Positions 7,983 through 16,236 of a DNA stretch of 32,452 nucleotides are shown here, one piece after another. The translations under genes and the position numbers were made by a program. This DNA is from Hyphomicrobiales bacterium. GTDB lineage: Bacteria > Pseudomonadota > Alphaproteobacteria > Rhizobiales > Devosiaceae. Position 1 is the stretch's first letter; each line of letters begins with the position of its first letter. The notes under the pieces were generated by a model. It was not told where the DNA came from. It made no database searches and worked only from the letters and a program-made list of their open reading frames with translations. The stretch spans positions 1 to 32,452 of the forward strand of contig SEEL01000040.1 of assembly GCA_004144345.1 (NCBI GenBank), written 5' to 3'.

Positions 7983-8345
7983 TTACTTTTTGCGGGACTG
8001 GTTTTCGGTGAGGCGGGCCTGGACGAGTTGCTTGATGAGGGGTGCCGGGATGGGGTGGTCCGGGGTGAAGGCGATGGCGCCTTTGGAGGTTTTGAAGGCG
8101 GTCAGCTGGTGGGCGAAGGCTGCCATGACCGCGGGGGACTGGACGTAGAAGGAGAGGTGGGCCTTGGCGGCGCCGTAGGAGACCAGAGCGCCGTTCTGGC
8201 GGAAAGCGGGGACGCCGTAGCCGATATATTCCTCGGCTTCGGGGGCGGCGGCGCGGATGTGGGTGCGGAGCGATTGCAGGGCGCTGTGGGCCGGCTCGTC
8301 GAGGGCGGCGAGGAAGCTGTCGTGGTCGATGGGTCTGTCGGTCAT
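7983..8345 (-). CDS. DUF1801-family protein (YdhG-like)
   Basis: A 120-residue cytoplasmic protein. The family pattern is visible: an N-terminal helical segment ending HSALQSLRTHIRAAAPEAEEYIGYGVPAFRQNGALVSYGAAKAHLSFY, then a core typical of DUF1801 (EExIxYGxPxFxxxG..V.fxAfKxHlsfy) and a basic C-terminus that captures the TPDHPIP...LIKQLVQARL motif. Bacillus members have been described as frataxin-like iron-binding proteins; the function here is unknown. A strong AGGAGG precedes the ATG at 8345. It is divergent from the sugar dehydrogenase gene across 115 bp, and its 3' side borders the repeat spacer. Confidence 0.85.
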   Translation of the reverse strand: MTDRPIDHDSFLAALDEPAHSALQSLRTHIRAAAPEAEEYIGYGVPAFRQNGALVSYGAAKAHLSFYVQSPAVMAAFAHQLTAFKTSKGAIAFTPDHPIPAPLIKQLVQARLTENQSRKK

Positions 8346-8460
8346 GCTCAGTCCTCCTGTGTGTCTTATCCGCGGTAAGGCAGTCGATCATAAATTGGTG
8401 AAGCCTGCACGCTTCGGACGCGCTGACGCGTTAGAGGTGGCGGAGCAAAGGGAGTGATTC

Positions 8461-9600
8461 ATGCTGAGATTTGTGGCGGGCGCGCTGGCGCTGATGGCGG
8501 CACCGGCGATGGCGGCGGCGACAATCGATGGCGTGGCGGTGGATTTTGCGCCGATGGGCGAAGGATTCAAGCAGCCAGTGGCGATGATGGCGCTGCCGGG
8601 GGACGGGCGGCCGCTGGTGGTGGAGAAGGCCGGGACCATCCGGTTCCTCGAGGGTGGCGCGCCGGGCGCGGTGTTCCTCGATGTGAGCGGGCTGGTGTCG
8701 GATGGCGGCGAGCAGGGTCTGCTGGGGTTGGCGTTCGATCCGGACTTCGCCGCGAGCGGGGCGTTCTATCTCAACTACACCGACCGCGAGGGTGACACGC
8801 AGATCGTGCGCTACACGGCCCGCGGCGGCGTGGCCGATCCGGCATCGGCGGCAATTGTGCTGTCGGTGGCGCAGCCGCAGCGCAATCACAATGGCGGCTG
8901 GATCGCCTTCGGGCCGGACGGGCTGCTCTATATCGGGATGGGCGATGGCGGCGGGGCCGGCGACGAGCATGGCGAGATCGGCAATGGGCAGGACAAGAAT
9001 GCGCTGCTCGGCAAGATTCTGAGGATCGACCCCAGCGGCGCCAGCGACGGCAAGGCGTATGGCATTCCGGCGGACAATCCGTTTGCCACTGGCGGCGGGG
9101 CGCCGGAGGTGTTCGCCTATGGCATGCGCAATCCGTGGCGCAATGCGTTCGATGGCGAGATGTTTTATGTGGCCGATGTGGGCCAGTACGCCTGGGAAGA
9201 GATCAATGTGCTGCCGCTGGCGGAGGCGCGGGGCGCCAATTTCGGCTGGCGCACGATGGAGGGGCGCGCGTGCTTCCCGGAGGGCACGATGTGCGTGCAG
9301 GGCGGCATGGTGATGCCGGTGCATGTCTATGGGCATGATGCGGGCTGCTCGATCACCGGCGGGGCGGTGTATCGCGGCGCGGCGTTGCCGGCGCTGGCGG
9401 GACGGTATTTCTTCGCCGATTGGTGCAGCGGGGTGGTGGAAGCGCTGCGCTATGAGAATGGCGAAGCGACCGGGCTGGTGAGCACGGCCGACGGCATCGG
9501 ATCGGTGGGCAATGTGAATGCGTTCGGCACGGACGCTGAAGGCGAGATGTATGTGCTCAATGATGACGGTACGATCCTCAAGCTGGTGGCGGCGCCATGA
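8461..9600 (+). CDS. Periplasmic PQQ-dependent sugar dehydrogenase (soluble GDH/Hip fold)
   Basis: A 379-residue exported protein. The first 20 residues form a signal peptide (MLRFVAGALALMAAPAMAAA). The mature part shows the six-bladed propeller pattern of the GSDH family (soluble glucose dehydrogenase, YliI/Asd): EQGLLGLAFDPDF, FYLNYTDREGDTQIVRY, HNGGWIAFGPDGLLYIGMGDGGGAGD (the His is the usual catalytic base position), GKILRIDPSG, FAYGMRNPWRNAFD, VADVGQYAWEEIN, and GGAVYRGAALPALAGRYFFADWCSG. It would oxidise aldose sugars with PQQ in the periplasm. No PQQ synthesis genes are in the window, so the cofactor must come from elsewhere. GGGAG precedes the ATG. Two Cys (CFPEGTMC) may form a disulfide. 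Confidence 0.9.
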   Translation: MLRFVAGALALMAAPAMAAATIDGVAVDFAPMGEGFKQPVAMMALPGDGRPLVVEKAGTIRFLEGGAPGAVFLDVSGLVSDGGEQGLLGLAFDPDFAASGAFYLNYTDREGDTQIVRYTARGGVADPASAAIVLSVAQPQRNHNGGWIAFGPDGLLYIGMGDGGGAGDEHGEIGNGQDKNALLGKILRIDPSGASDGKAYGIPADNPFATGGGAPEVFAYGMRNPWRNAFDGEMFYVADVGQYAWEEINVLPLAEARGANFGWRTMEGRACFPEGTMCVQGGMVMPVHVYGHDAGCSITGGAVYRGAALPALAGRYFFADWCSGVVEALRYENGEATGLVSTADGIGSVGNVNAFGTDAEGEMYVLNDDGTILKLVAAP

Positions 9601-9615
9601 GGAGCGTGCCTCCGG

Positions 9616-9644
9616 CATAGCGGGCGGTGACGCGGCCCGCTATG
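9616..9644. promoter_or_regulatory. Inverted repeat between sugar dehydrogenase and MarR gene
   Basis: CATAGCGGGC (9616-9625) and GCCCGCTATG (9635-9644) are perfect 10-bp inverted arms around 9 bases. The repeat starts 16 bp after the dehydrogenase stop and ends 24 bp before the MarR ATG. No T-run follows. It could be an autoregulatory operator for the MarR protein, which binds such palindromes, or a transcript-end hairpin. The sequence alone does not decide. Confidence 0.45.
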
Positions 9645-9668
9645 ATGGCGGGCAGCGCGGAGGGTCCA

Positions 9669-10160
9669 ATGGCCGAGCAGACGATTGCGGAGTACCTCGC
9701 CGAGGCTGATGCGGCACCGCCGGATTTGCTGGCGCGCAGCCAGATTCTCTATGCGATCCATGAGCTCAGCCGGCTGATCTCGACCAAGTTCGACAATGCC
9801 ATGGTGCGGCACAGACTGACGCATGGGCAATGGTGGGCGCTGGTGCATATCCACGCCAACCAGGGGGCGTCGCAGAGTGATCTCGCGGCCATCATGGGGA
9901 TGACGCGGGCGTCGGCTGGAAAGCTGTTCGAGCGCATGGAGGCCAAGGGTTGGATCGAGCGGCGCGACGATGCGCATGACAGCCGTATCCGGCGTATCCA
10001 TCTGGCGGACGGCGTCGTGCCGGTGTTCCGGCTGATGAGCGTGGCGGGGAGCAAGATGTATGACGATCTGCTCGGCACGCTGAACGAGCAGGAGGCGGCG
10101 GCGCTGCTCGAGGGCTTGACGCAGATCCAGCGGAACGCGCAAGCGAGCCTCGGCAAATAG
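9669..10160 (+). CDS. MarR-family transcriptional regulator
   Basis: A 163-residue winged-helix dimeric repressor-type protein. An N-terminal dimerisation helix (LARSQILYAIHELSRLISTKFD) leads into LTHGQWWALVHIHANQGASQSDLAAIMGMTRASAGKLFERMEAKGWIERR, the MarR helix-turn-helix, then the wing DDAHDSRIRRIHLADG with the conserved D-x-R, and a C-terminal helix. The ATG at 9669 is chosen over the in-frame GTG at 9627 because GGAGG (9658-9662) lies just upstream and the extra residues are uncharacteristic. The next gene starts 13 bp after its stop, so the two are probably co-transcribed. Its ligand is unknown; the downstream oxidoreductase is a candidate target. Confidence 0.9.
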   Translation: MAEQTIAEYLAEADAAPPDLLARSQILYAIHELSRLISTKFDNAMVRHRLTHGQWWALVHIHANQGASQSDLAAIMGMTRASAGKLFERMEAKGWIERRDDAHDSRIRRIHLADGVVPVFRLMSVAGSKMYDDLLGTLNEQEAAALLEGLTQIQRNAQASLGK

Positions 10161-10173
10161 CGGAGAATTTCGA

Positions 10174-10773
10174 GTGAGAATTGGTATTGTCGGCGCGGGC
10201 GCCGTGGGCTCGGCGATTGCCGCGGTGCTGGCGCGGGCCGGGATCGAGGCAACGATCGTCAACCGGCGCGGCGTCGGATCGCTGGCCGTGCTGCTGGCGG
10301 GACTAGCGCCGCATCTGACGGCCGGTACGCGCGAGGATGTGCTCGGCGCGGACATCGTGTTCGTCGCGGTGCCGTGGATGCGGCTCGGCGATGCGATCGG
10401 CGGGGTGAGCGACTGGGGCGGGCGCATCGTGGTCGATTGCAACAATGCGCTCGAAGGGCCGAGCTTCAAGCCGGTAGAGCTCAACGGGCTGACCTCGAGC
10501 GAAGCGTTTGCGCAGATGGTGCCGGGGGCGCGGGTGGTGAAGGCGTTCAACCACATGCTGCCGCATCTGCTGGCAGGCGATCCGCGGGCCGAGGGCGGGC
10601 GGCGGGCGATGTTCATGGCGGGCGACGAACCGGCGGCGAAGGTCGAGATCGGCAAGATCATCGACGCGATCGGCGGCTATCGCATCGACCTCGGTGGTTT
10701 GCGCGAGGGCGGCAGGCTGATGCAGTTTCCGGGCGGACCGCTGCCGGCGCTCAATTTCGTGCTGTTCGACTGA
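10174..10773 (+). CDS. NADP-binding oxidoreductase, F420-dependent NADP reductase family
   Basis: A 199-residue single-domain Rossmann protein. The N-terminus MRIGIVGAGAVGSAIAAVLARAG carries GxGxxG. Further family marks are VNRRG at the end of strand 2 (an Asn-Arg-Arg that favours the NADP 2'-phosphate), GADIVFVAVPW, VVDCNNAL, and GARVVKAFNHMLPHLL with MFMAGDEPAAK. This matches the 'NADP oxidoreductase, coenzyme F420-dependent' domain. In bacteria without F420 such proteins are often of unknown substrate. The start is GTG at 10174, 13 bp after the MarR stop. Its 3' end overlaps the convergent membrane protein gene by 23 bp. Confidence 0.82.
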   Translation: MRIGIVGAGAVGSAIAAVLARAGIEATIVNRRGVGSLAVLLAGLAPHLTAGTREDVLGADIVFVAVPWMRLGDAIGGVSDWGGRIVVDCNNALEGPSFKPVELNGLTSSEAFAQMVPGARVVKAFNHMLPHLLAGDPRAEGGRRAMFMAGDEPAAKVEIGKIIDAIGGYRIDLGGLREGGRLMQFPGGPLPALNFVLFD

Positions 10774-11422
10774 AGGCCGCCTCGATGGCGGGGCCGAAAA
10801 CCTCCCAGCAGGCCTCGGCGACGATCTTGAACAGCACGATCAGGACCAGGAGCAGGGCGGGGCTGCCGAGCAGCAGCGCCGCCATGCCGCCAAAGATGAT
10901 GACGAACTGCATGAGGATGATGCGGGCGTAGAAGCCGGCCAGCAGATGGCCGGCGACATGGTTGGCGCGGATCTCGTTGACGGTGAGCACGCCGCGCGCC
11001 GCGAACAGGCCGAGCAGCGGCAGCCAGATGCCGCTCGGGATGACGAAGCCGAGGATGAATTGGGCGGGCGAGGCAAGGTGCTTCGACCATGCGCCGGGCG
11101 CGAGGCCCGACAGCATGAACATGTGGATGCCCATGAACACGGCGGCATGGAGGATGACGAAGAGGCCGAGCGCCACGCCATCCTGCTCGGTGGGTTGGCC
11201 GCCGGTGGGCGACTTGATGGGCGGCAGGACGCCGGGGCCGGCGAGGACGAGGCGGACCACGAGCCAGAAGCCGACCACCGCGGTTTCGAGCCAGTAGAGA
11301 ATGATGAGCGTCGAGGCATCCCAGCCGAGATAGAAGATGCCCAATAGCGGCAGCAGATTGCCGGCAATGACGGGCCAGATTTCCCAGCGCGTCAACAGAG
11401 TCGGCCAGCGGCGCGCTGCCAT
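10751..11422 (-). CDS. Multipass membrane protein, DUF6498-like
   Basis: A 223-residue integral membrane protein with about six hydrophobic helices. The first (VIAGNLLPLLGIFYLGWD) is followed by STLIILYWLETAVVGFWLVVRLVL, a Trp-Leu-Glu block that resembles DUF6498 proteins, then a polar loop rich in Pro/Gly and four further helices. No catalytic motif is evident and no function is known. The ATG at 11422 is preferred over the TTG at 11437 because GGGGGGAC lies just upstream. The last 23 bp overlap the convergent F420-reductase-like gene. Confidence 0.75.
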   Translation of the reverse strand: MAARRWPTLLTRWEIWPVIAGNLLPLLGIFYLGWDASTLIILYWLETAVVGFWLVVRLVLAGPGVLPPIKSPTGGQPTEQDGVALGLFVILHAAVFMGIHMFMLSGLAPGAWSKHLASPAQFILGFVIPSGIWLPLLGLFAARGVLTVNEIRANHVAGHLLAGFYARIILMQFVIIFGGMAALLLGSPALLLVLIVLFKIVAEACWEVFGPAIEAAFSRTARN

Positions 11423-11532
11423 CGATCGTCCCCCCAAGAGCGGTGAAGTGTAGTGGGTGAGATGGCGATGTCGAGGCCGTGGCGTGACGGCGCGCGGCGC
11501 TTTATGGTCGGCCAGAGAGCGAAGGAGCCAGC

Positions 11533-12381
11533 ATGAGCAGCGCAGACAACAAAGCGGCCCCGTTGCTGGTGGTGGACGGGGATTCGTTTGCGCATCGCGC
11601 CTATCACGGCGTGCCCAAGAGCGTGAAGCGGGCCGGGGGAAAGGCGGGCAATGCGATCCTCGGATTCACCAATTATCTGGTGCGGCTGATCGAGGCGGAG
11701 CAGCCGCGAGCGGTGTTCATCGGCTGGGACAAGCTCAGCGAAGCCAATTGGCGGGCGAAGGAGCTGGACGGCTATCAGGGCGGGCGCGAATTCGACGACG
11801 AGATCGTCGAGCAGCTCGATGTGCTGCCCGAATTCATGTCGGCGTTCGGCTTCGTGTGGGGCAAGGGCGGCGGCTATGAGGCCGACGACTACGTCGCCTC
11901 GGCAGTGACGGCGGAGGCGAAACGCGGCGGTACGGCGCTGGTGGCGAGCGGCGACCGGGACATGTACCAGCTGGCGAGCGAGGCGATCACCATTCTACAG
12001 CCGGTTAAGGCGGGCGAGATTGCGCGCATCGATCCGCTGGGGGTCGTTGAGCGCTATAGCGTGCTGCCCGAGCAGGTGCCGGACTTCATCGCGTTGCGCG
12101 GCGATCCGTCGGACAAGATCCCGGGCGCGAAGGGTGTGGGCGCGGTGACGGCGGCAAGCTTGCTGAAGAAGTACGGTACGCTCGATGCGATGCTGGCGGA
12201 TGGCAAGTTCGCGAGCGAGGCGGAGGCGCTAAAGCTCTATCAGCGGATCGCGAGGATGGTACGCGATGTGAAGCTGCCCGCGATCCCGAGCCGGGCGCCG
12301 GACTGGGCCGGCGGCGCGAAGCTGGCGCGGGCATGGGAACTCAACGGGCTGGCGGACCGGCTGGAAAAGCTCGCCGGCTAG
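11533..12381 (+). CDS. Stand-alone 5'-3' exonuclease (PolI N-terminal domain-like flap nuclease)
   Basis: A 282-residue protein equivalent to the N-terminal nuclease domain of DNA polymerase I, without polymerase domains. Metal-binding acidic motifs are present in order: LLVVDGDSFAHRAYHG, VFIGWD near 73, GYEADDYVAS, VASGDRDMYQL, and the helix-hairpin-helix DFIALRGDPSDKIPGAKGVGAVTAASLL. It would remove 5' flaps or RNA primers. GAAGGA before the ATG supports the start. The stop codon overlaps that of the convergent P450 gene (CTAG shared). Many bacteria carry such a protein beside a full-length PolA; polA is not in this window, so redundancy is unknown. Confidence 0.9.
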   Translation: MSSADNKAAPLLVVDGDSFAHRAYHGVPKSVKRAGGKAGNAILGFTNYLVRLIEAEQPRAVFIGWDKLSEANWRAKELDGYQGGREFDDEIVEQLDVLPEFMSAFGFVWGKGGGYEADDYVASAVTAEAKRGGTALVASGDRDMYQLASEAITILQPVKAGEIARIDPLGVVERYSVLPEQVPDFIALRGDPSDKIPGAKGVGAVTAASLLKKYGTLDAMLADGKFASEAEALKLYQRIARMVRDVKLPAIPSRAPDWAGGAKLARAWELNGLADRLEKLAG

Positions 12382-13559
12382 TCGATGGCGATGCGGCACT
12401 CATCGAACTGATAGCCGCCGACCAGCTCACTCCAACTCATGCGCGGTTCGCCGACAAGGCGGAGGCCGGGCAAAGCCAGCAATTGCGCGAGGAAGATCTC
12501 GCTTTCCTCGAGCGCGATGAAGGCGCCCGGGCAGCGGTGTCGGCCATCGCCAAAGCCCATGGCGGCGCCACCGGTGCGCGGATCGGGCATGGTCCGCTCC
12601 GGGTCGAGATGGAAGGGACAGGCGCCGACGGCGCTGCTGTCGGCATTGACCGAGCGGATGTCGATGACGAAGTGCTGGCCGGCCTCGACCTTGTGGCCAT
12701 CGGGGAGGTCGAAGGCGACATCGGCGCGGCGGCGGAGGCGGCCGATCACCGGTTCGAGGCGCAGGATTTCCTCGAGGATGGCGCGGCGTTCTTCCTTGCT
12801 GCCGGTGAGGAAGCGCTCGCGCAAGGGCGGCTGGCCGAGCAGATGGATCGCCGCGATGGTGATGAATTCGCGGGTGGTCACCATGCCGGCGGCGCCAAAG
12901 ATGACGGCCTCGGTGAGGATCTCGCGGTCGCGATAGCCGATGGACAGGAGATGCGAGATGAGATCCTCGCGCGGCGCCTTGCGACGGGCATTGATGCTGG
13001 GGCGCACGTCGCACAAATAGAACGCCGTTAGCTTGAGATTGGTGCCGAGAATGCGGAGCAGCGCGGCGGGCGACAGTTTCGGGTCGAGCGGCGGGTTGTC
13101 GAGCAGGGCGGCGATGCGCTGCGGCATGCCAGGGATGAGATGGTTGGTGAGGCCGGCGATCTCGGCGGCGATCGAGACGGCCATGTCCATGGCGATCTGG
13201 TCGAGGCGGCCGCCTTTGCTGTCGCGAATCTGCGCCATCAGCCGGGTGGTCTCGCGCTCCATGGTGGCGCGGTAGCTTTCCTCGACGGTGCGCGGCGCGA
13301 AGAAGCGCGCGGTCGCCTTGCGCATTTCCTGATGCTGCTGGCCTTCGAGGTAGAGCACCGGCAGGCTGATCAGCGAGGTGCTGGCCTTGCCCACGACTTC
13401 GGCGCCGAAGCCGCTCTGGCTGACCTCGCCGCGCAGGATGGCGCGGGCGAGGGCGTGGCGGTGGACGTAGAGATCGCCATTGGCGGCGACGAGCGGTTCG
13501 CTCGGCTGCCAGCCGGCAAGTGCGGCGGTCTTGCGGTCATCGCGTTCGGCGATCGACAT
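12378..13559 (-). CDS. Cytochrome P450
   Basis: A 393-residue soluble bacterial P450 monooxygenase. The heme-Cys loop FGDGRHRCPG lies near residue 340, with Cys as axial ligand. The I-helix has AGMVTTRE in place of the more common AGxxTT(S/T). The K-helix ILRLEPVIGRLRRR supplies E-x-x-R. The B'-C region HQEMRKATARFF is also typical. The ATG at 13559 is chosen over an upstream in-frame ATG at 13634 because GGGAGA precedes it and the family N-terminus fits. No ferredoxin or reductase gene is adjacent, so its electron donor must be elsewhere. The cyclic-nucleotide-binding gene lies 80 bp upstream on the same strand. Substrate unknown. Confidence 0.93.
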   Translation of the reverse strand: MSIAERDDRKTAALAGWQPSEPLVAANGDLYVHRHALARAILRGEVSQSGFGAEVVGKASTSLISLPVLYLEGQQHQEMRKATARFFAPRTVEESYRATMERETTRLMAQIRDSKGGRLDQIAMDMAVSIAAEIAGLTNHLIPGMPQRIAALLDNPPLDPKLSPAALLRILGTNLKLTAFYLCDVRPSINARRKAPREDLISHLLSIGYRDREILTEAVIFGAAGMVTTREFITIAAIHLLGQPPLRERFLTGSKEERRAILEEILRLEPVIGRLRRRADVAFDLPDGHKVEAGQHFVIDIRSVNADSSAVGACPFHLDPERTMPDPRTGGAAMGFGDGRHRCPGAFIALEESEIFLAQLLALPGLRLVGEPRMSWSELVGGYQFDECRIAID

Positions 13560-13639
13560 GACGTTCTCCCACGGGCCTCCAGTGTCGGCCCGACTCTCGC
13601 CCGGGGCAAGAGGCTTGCTTGCTGCGGCGAGCATGCGTT

Positions 13640-14113
13640 TCAGCCAAACATGTCGTTGCGGGTGACGACAAAATCGTCGGCGGCAGACAGATGGATGGCG
13701 GCGATCAGGCGGGCGAGGAGGTTCTGCTCGGGTTTGCCCTGATGCTCGCGCGACAGCTCGACGAGGAGCGCGGTGGTGGCGCTGAGGCGGCTGGCGACAA
13801 GCGAGGCGAGCTGGAAGGTGAGCTCGGGATCGCGCAGCAACTGTTCGCGGGCATTCTGGATGGTGCGAATGGTGGCACGGCCGCTGGCGCGGACGGTGGC
13901 GCTGGCGGCGGTGCCGGTGAGCACGGCCATTTCGCCCACCAGGGCGTTCCTGGTGACGATCTTGGTGATGGCGACGCCGTCGCGCTCGACCGACAGCTCG
14001 CCGGATTCGAGAATGTAGAGATCGCCGCCCGAGCCGCCCTGCTGGATCAGCGCCTCACCCGGTTCGAGAATGCGCGCCGGGTAGGACGAAGCGAGGTCGA
14101 GCAGGCTGGCCAT
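13640..14113 (-). CDS. Cyclic nucleotide-binding domain protein without a DNA-binding domain
   Basis: A 157-residue protein. Residues about 15-110 form a cyclic-nucleotide-binding (CRP-type) beta-roll: ARILEPGEALIQQGGSGGDLYILESGELSVE, then TRNALVGEMAVLTGTAASATVRASG, where the phosphate-binding cassette GEMAVL..A.SATVRA is recognisable. The tail is helical (LLRDPELTFQLASLVASRLSATTALLVELSREH), matching the CRP dimerisation helix, but no helix-turn-helix follows. It is therefore a CNB module alone, perhaps a sensor or regulatory partner. The ATG at 14113 has GGGGGA eight bases upstream; longer in-frame starts lack one. It is upstream of, and collinear with, the P450 gene. Confidence 0.8.
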   Translation of the reverse strand: MASLLDLASSYPARILEPGEALIQQGGSGGDLYILESGELSVERDGVAITKIVTRNALVGEMAVLTGTAASATVRASGRATIRTIQNAREQLLRDPELTFQLASLVASRLSATTALLVELSREHQGKPEQNLLARLIAAIHLSAADDFVVTRNDMFG

Positions 14114-14276
14114 CAGTAGTTCCCCCAAGATTTGGAACATCTTAGCCGGTTGCGGCGGGGCAGGGGAGGAGCATTGGACGAAAAATCCGTCCCGCCCCTG
14201 TCGAAGTCGCGGGACGCCATTCGTCGGAGGATCAGGGGCGGCATTGGCGCGCCCGCAAAATGGAGGGTGAGAGACA

Positions 14277-14909
14277 ATGACCAACGGCCAGACTCAATGG
14301 CTGCTGATGGCAGGCATAGCCGCGGCGCTGCTGTTCTTTGCTGTGGCGACGGTGGAGGTTTTCGCGCGGCCCGGATTCAGCATCATCCGTCATGCGATCA
14401 GCATGCTCAGCCTGGGCGAACGGGGCTGGGTGATGGTGGCGACGTTCATCGCCAGCGGGGTGCTGGTGCTGCTGTGCGCCACGGGCATCTGGCAGGCGAC
14501 GGGCCACCTTTTCGGCGCGGTGCTGGTAGGGTTGTTCGGGGCCGGGCTGATCGTCGCCGGGTTCTTCCCGGCACCGGCCGGGCTCGGCTTTCCGCCGGGC
14601 ACCCCGGCCGACATGGCTCCGGTGATGGACACCGGCGCGGTCCTCCACAGTGTCGGCTTCATGCTGGCGTTCGGCTCGCTGATCGTCGGCTGCTTCGTGT
14701 TTTCGGCCCATTTCTGGATGGGCGGGCAGGTGGCGCTGGGCGTGTTCTCGCTGCTCGCCGGGCTGGCGATTCCGTTGCTGATCGGGCTGGGCATGGCGAG
14801 CGTGGTGGCGACGGGCGTGGCGTTCTATGTGGCGGCAATGCTGGCCTGGCTGTGGCTCGCCATCATCGCCTGGCGCGCCATGCCGGCGGTGGCGCTGGCC
14901 GGCGCCTGA
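14277..14909 (+). CDS. DUF998-family membrane protein
   Basis: A 210-residue integral membrane protein with about six transmembrane helices. The first helix ends in ARPGFSIIRHAISMLSLGERGW; the pattern 'R.g.s...h.iS.Lslge.GW' is diagnostic of DUF998. A periplasmic or cytoplasmic loop FFPAPAGLGFPPGTPADM and the later helices HSVGFMLAFGSLIVGCFVF and GLGMASVVATGVAFYVAAMLAWLWLAIIAW follow. Family function is unknown. GGAGG lies just before the ATG. The gene diverges from the cyclic-nucleotide-binding gene across about 160 bp and is followed by a strong hairpin. Confidence 0.85.
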   Translation: MTNGQTQWLLMAGIAAALLFFAVATVEVFARPGFSIIRHAISMLSLGERGWVMVATFIASGVLVLLCATGIWQATGHLFGAVLVGLFGAGLIVAGFFPAPAGLGFPPGTPADMAPVMDTGAVLHSVGFMLAFGSLIVGCFVFSAHFWMGGQVALGVFSLLAGLAIPLLIGLGMASVVATGVAFYVAAMLAWLWLAIIAWRAMPAVALAGA

Positions 14910-14916
14910 CGACCCC

Positions 14917-14948
14917 GACGCAGGCGGTGTGCGACAGCCGCCTGCGTC
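14917..14948 (+). terminator. Long hairpin after the DUF998 gene
   Basis: GACGCAGGCGG (14917-14927) pairs perfectly with CCGCCTGCGTC (14938-14948), an 11-bp stem with a 10-base loop, seven bases after the stop. No T-run follows, so it may end transcription weakly or only stabilise the 3' end of the mRNA. It also insulates the serC leader that begins about 50 bp later. Confidence 0.6.
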
Positions 14949-15001
14949 ATAGAGGGGATTGACGCCATCCCGGGGATCGGCGTATTGCCCGCCTCAGGAC
15001 A

Positions 15002-15042
15002 CCTCACCCTAACGTGAGGCTTTCGACCTGGGAGGGTCGCTC
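15002..15042 (+). ncRNA. serC leader RNA motif (cis-regulatory candidate)
   Basis: Two small hairpins directly precede the serC ATG. The first is CCTCAC (15002-15007) pairing with GTGAGG (15014-15019) around a CCTAAC loop. The second is CGACC (15024-15028) pairing with GGTCG (15035-15039) around TGGGAG, so the ribosome-binding GGGAGG sits in the loop and 3' arm. This layout and location fit the serC RNA motif described upstream of serC in Alphaproteobacteria. It suggests control of translation initiation by fold; the ligand or factor is not known. The match is from memory of the motif, not a covariance search. Confidence 0.7.
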
Positions 15043-16224
15043 ATGGCTGATATGCCCCTGACCGCGCCGGCGGTGAAACCGGCTAATCCGAATTTTTCGT
15101 CGGGCCCGTGTGCCAAGCGTCCTGGTTGGACGGTGGATGCGCTTGCCAATGCGCTGGTGGGGCGGTCGCACCGCGCCAAGCCGGCCAAGGCACGCATCGA
15201 GAAGGCAATCGCGCTGACCCGCGAGCTGCTGGACGTGCCGGCCGACTATCGCATCGGCATCGTGCCGGCGTCCGATACGGGCGCGGTGGAGATGTTCCTG
15301 TGGAGCGCACTGGGCGCCCGCGGCGTCGACATGCTGGCATGGGAATCGTTTGGCGAAGGCTGGGTGACCGACGTCCAGAAGCAGTTGAAGCTCGACGATG
15401 TGCGCGTGCTCAAGGCGCCCTATGGCGAACTGCCCGATCTGACGCAGGTCGATTTCAATCGCGACGTGGTGTTCACCTGGAACGGCACGACTTCGGGCGT
15501 GCGCGTTCCGAACGCCGACTGGATCCCGGCCGACCGGCAGGGCCTCACGATCTGCGACGCCACCTCGGCGGCGTTTGCGCAGAACCTCGATTTCGCCAAG
15601 CTCGATGTGGTGACGTTCAGCTGGCAGAAGGCACTGGGCGGCGAGGCCGCGCATGGCGTTCTGATCCTGTCGCCCCGTGCCGTCGAACGGCTCGAAACCT
15701 ACAAGCCGGCATGGCCGCTGCCGAAAATTTTCCGCATGACCAAGGGCGGTAAGCTCATGGAAGATATCTTCCAGGGCGCCACCATCAACACCGTGTCGAT
15801 GATCTGCATCGAGGACGCGGTGGACGCCATGGAATGGGGCAAGTCGCTGGGCGGGCTGAAGGCCATGCAGGCGCGGGCCGACGCCAATGCCAAGGTGCTG
15901 CATGACTGGGTGGCCAAGACCGCCTGGGTCGACAATCTCGCCAAGGTTGCAGAGCAGCGTTCCAATACCTCGGTGTGCCTCGTGATCGCCGATCCGGAGA
16001 TCAAGGCGCTGAGCGAGGACGCGCAGGCGGCCTTTGCCAAGGCGATCGTGTCGCGGCTCGACAAGGCCGGCGCTGCCTATGACATCGGCGGTTATCGCGA
16101 CGCGCCGACGGGCCTGCGCATCTGGGCCGGTTCGACGGTCGAAGCGGACTCGCTGAAGACGCTGACCGAGTGGCTGGACTGGGCCTTTGCGGCCGAGAAG
16201 GCTGCGCTCAAGGCCGCAGCGTAA
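15043..16224 (+). CDS. serC: Phosphoserine aminotransferase
   Basis: Converts 3-phosphohydroxypyruvate and glutamate to phosphoserine; the second step of serine synthesis, in the cytoplasm. The 393 residues match the rhizobial-type SerC. The N-terminus contains [18 protein letters not shown], the phosphate and substrate region starts at [20 protein letters not shown], and the PLP lysine lies in [24 protein letters not shown]-type and [10 protein letters not shown] blocks support the class V aminotransferase call. It is read from the structured leader and followed 63 bp later by serA, whose product supplies its substrate, so the pair forms an operon. Confidence 0.96.
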   Translation: MADMPLTAPAVKPANPNFSSGPCAKRPGWTVDALANALVGRSHRAKPAKARIEKAIALTRELLDVPADYRIGIVPASDTGAVEMFLWSALGARGVDMLAWESFGEGWVTDVQKQLKLDDVRVLKAPYGELPDLTQVDFNRDVVFTWNGTTSGVRVPNADWIPADRQGLTICDATSAAFAQNLDFAKLDVVTFSWQKALGGEAAHGVLILSPRAVERLETYKPAWPLPKIFRMTKGGKLMEDIFQGATINTVSMICIEDAVDAMEWGKSLGGLKAMQARADANAKVLHDWVAKTAWVDNLAKVAEQRSNTSVCLVIADPEIKALSEDAQAAFAKAIVSRLDKAGAAYDIGGYRDAPTGLRIWAGSTVEADSLKTLTEWLDWAFAAEKAALKAAA

Positions 16225-16236
16225 GCACCGAATTTT

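Noticed and set aside
14251-14265. CCCGCAAAATGGAGG, similar to CCCGCAAAACGGAGG at about 20968-20982
   Set aside because: The match is short, partly explained by a ribosome-site GGAGG, and the flanks are not alike enough to call a shared element.
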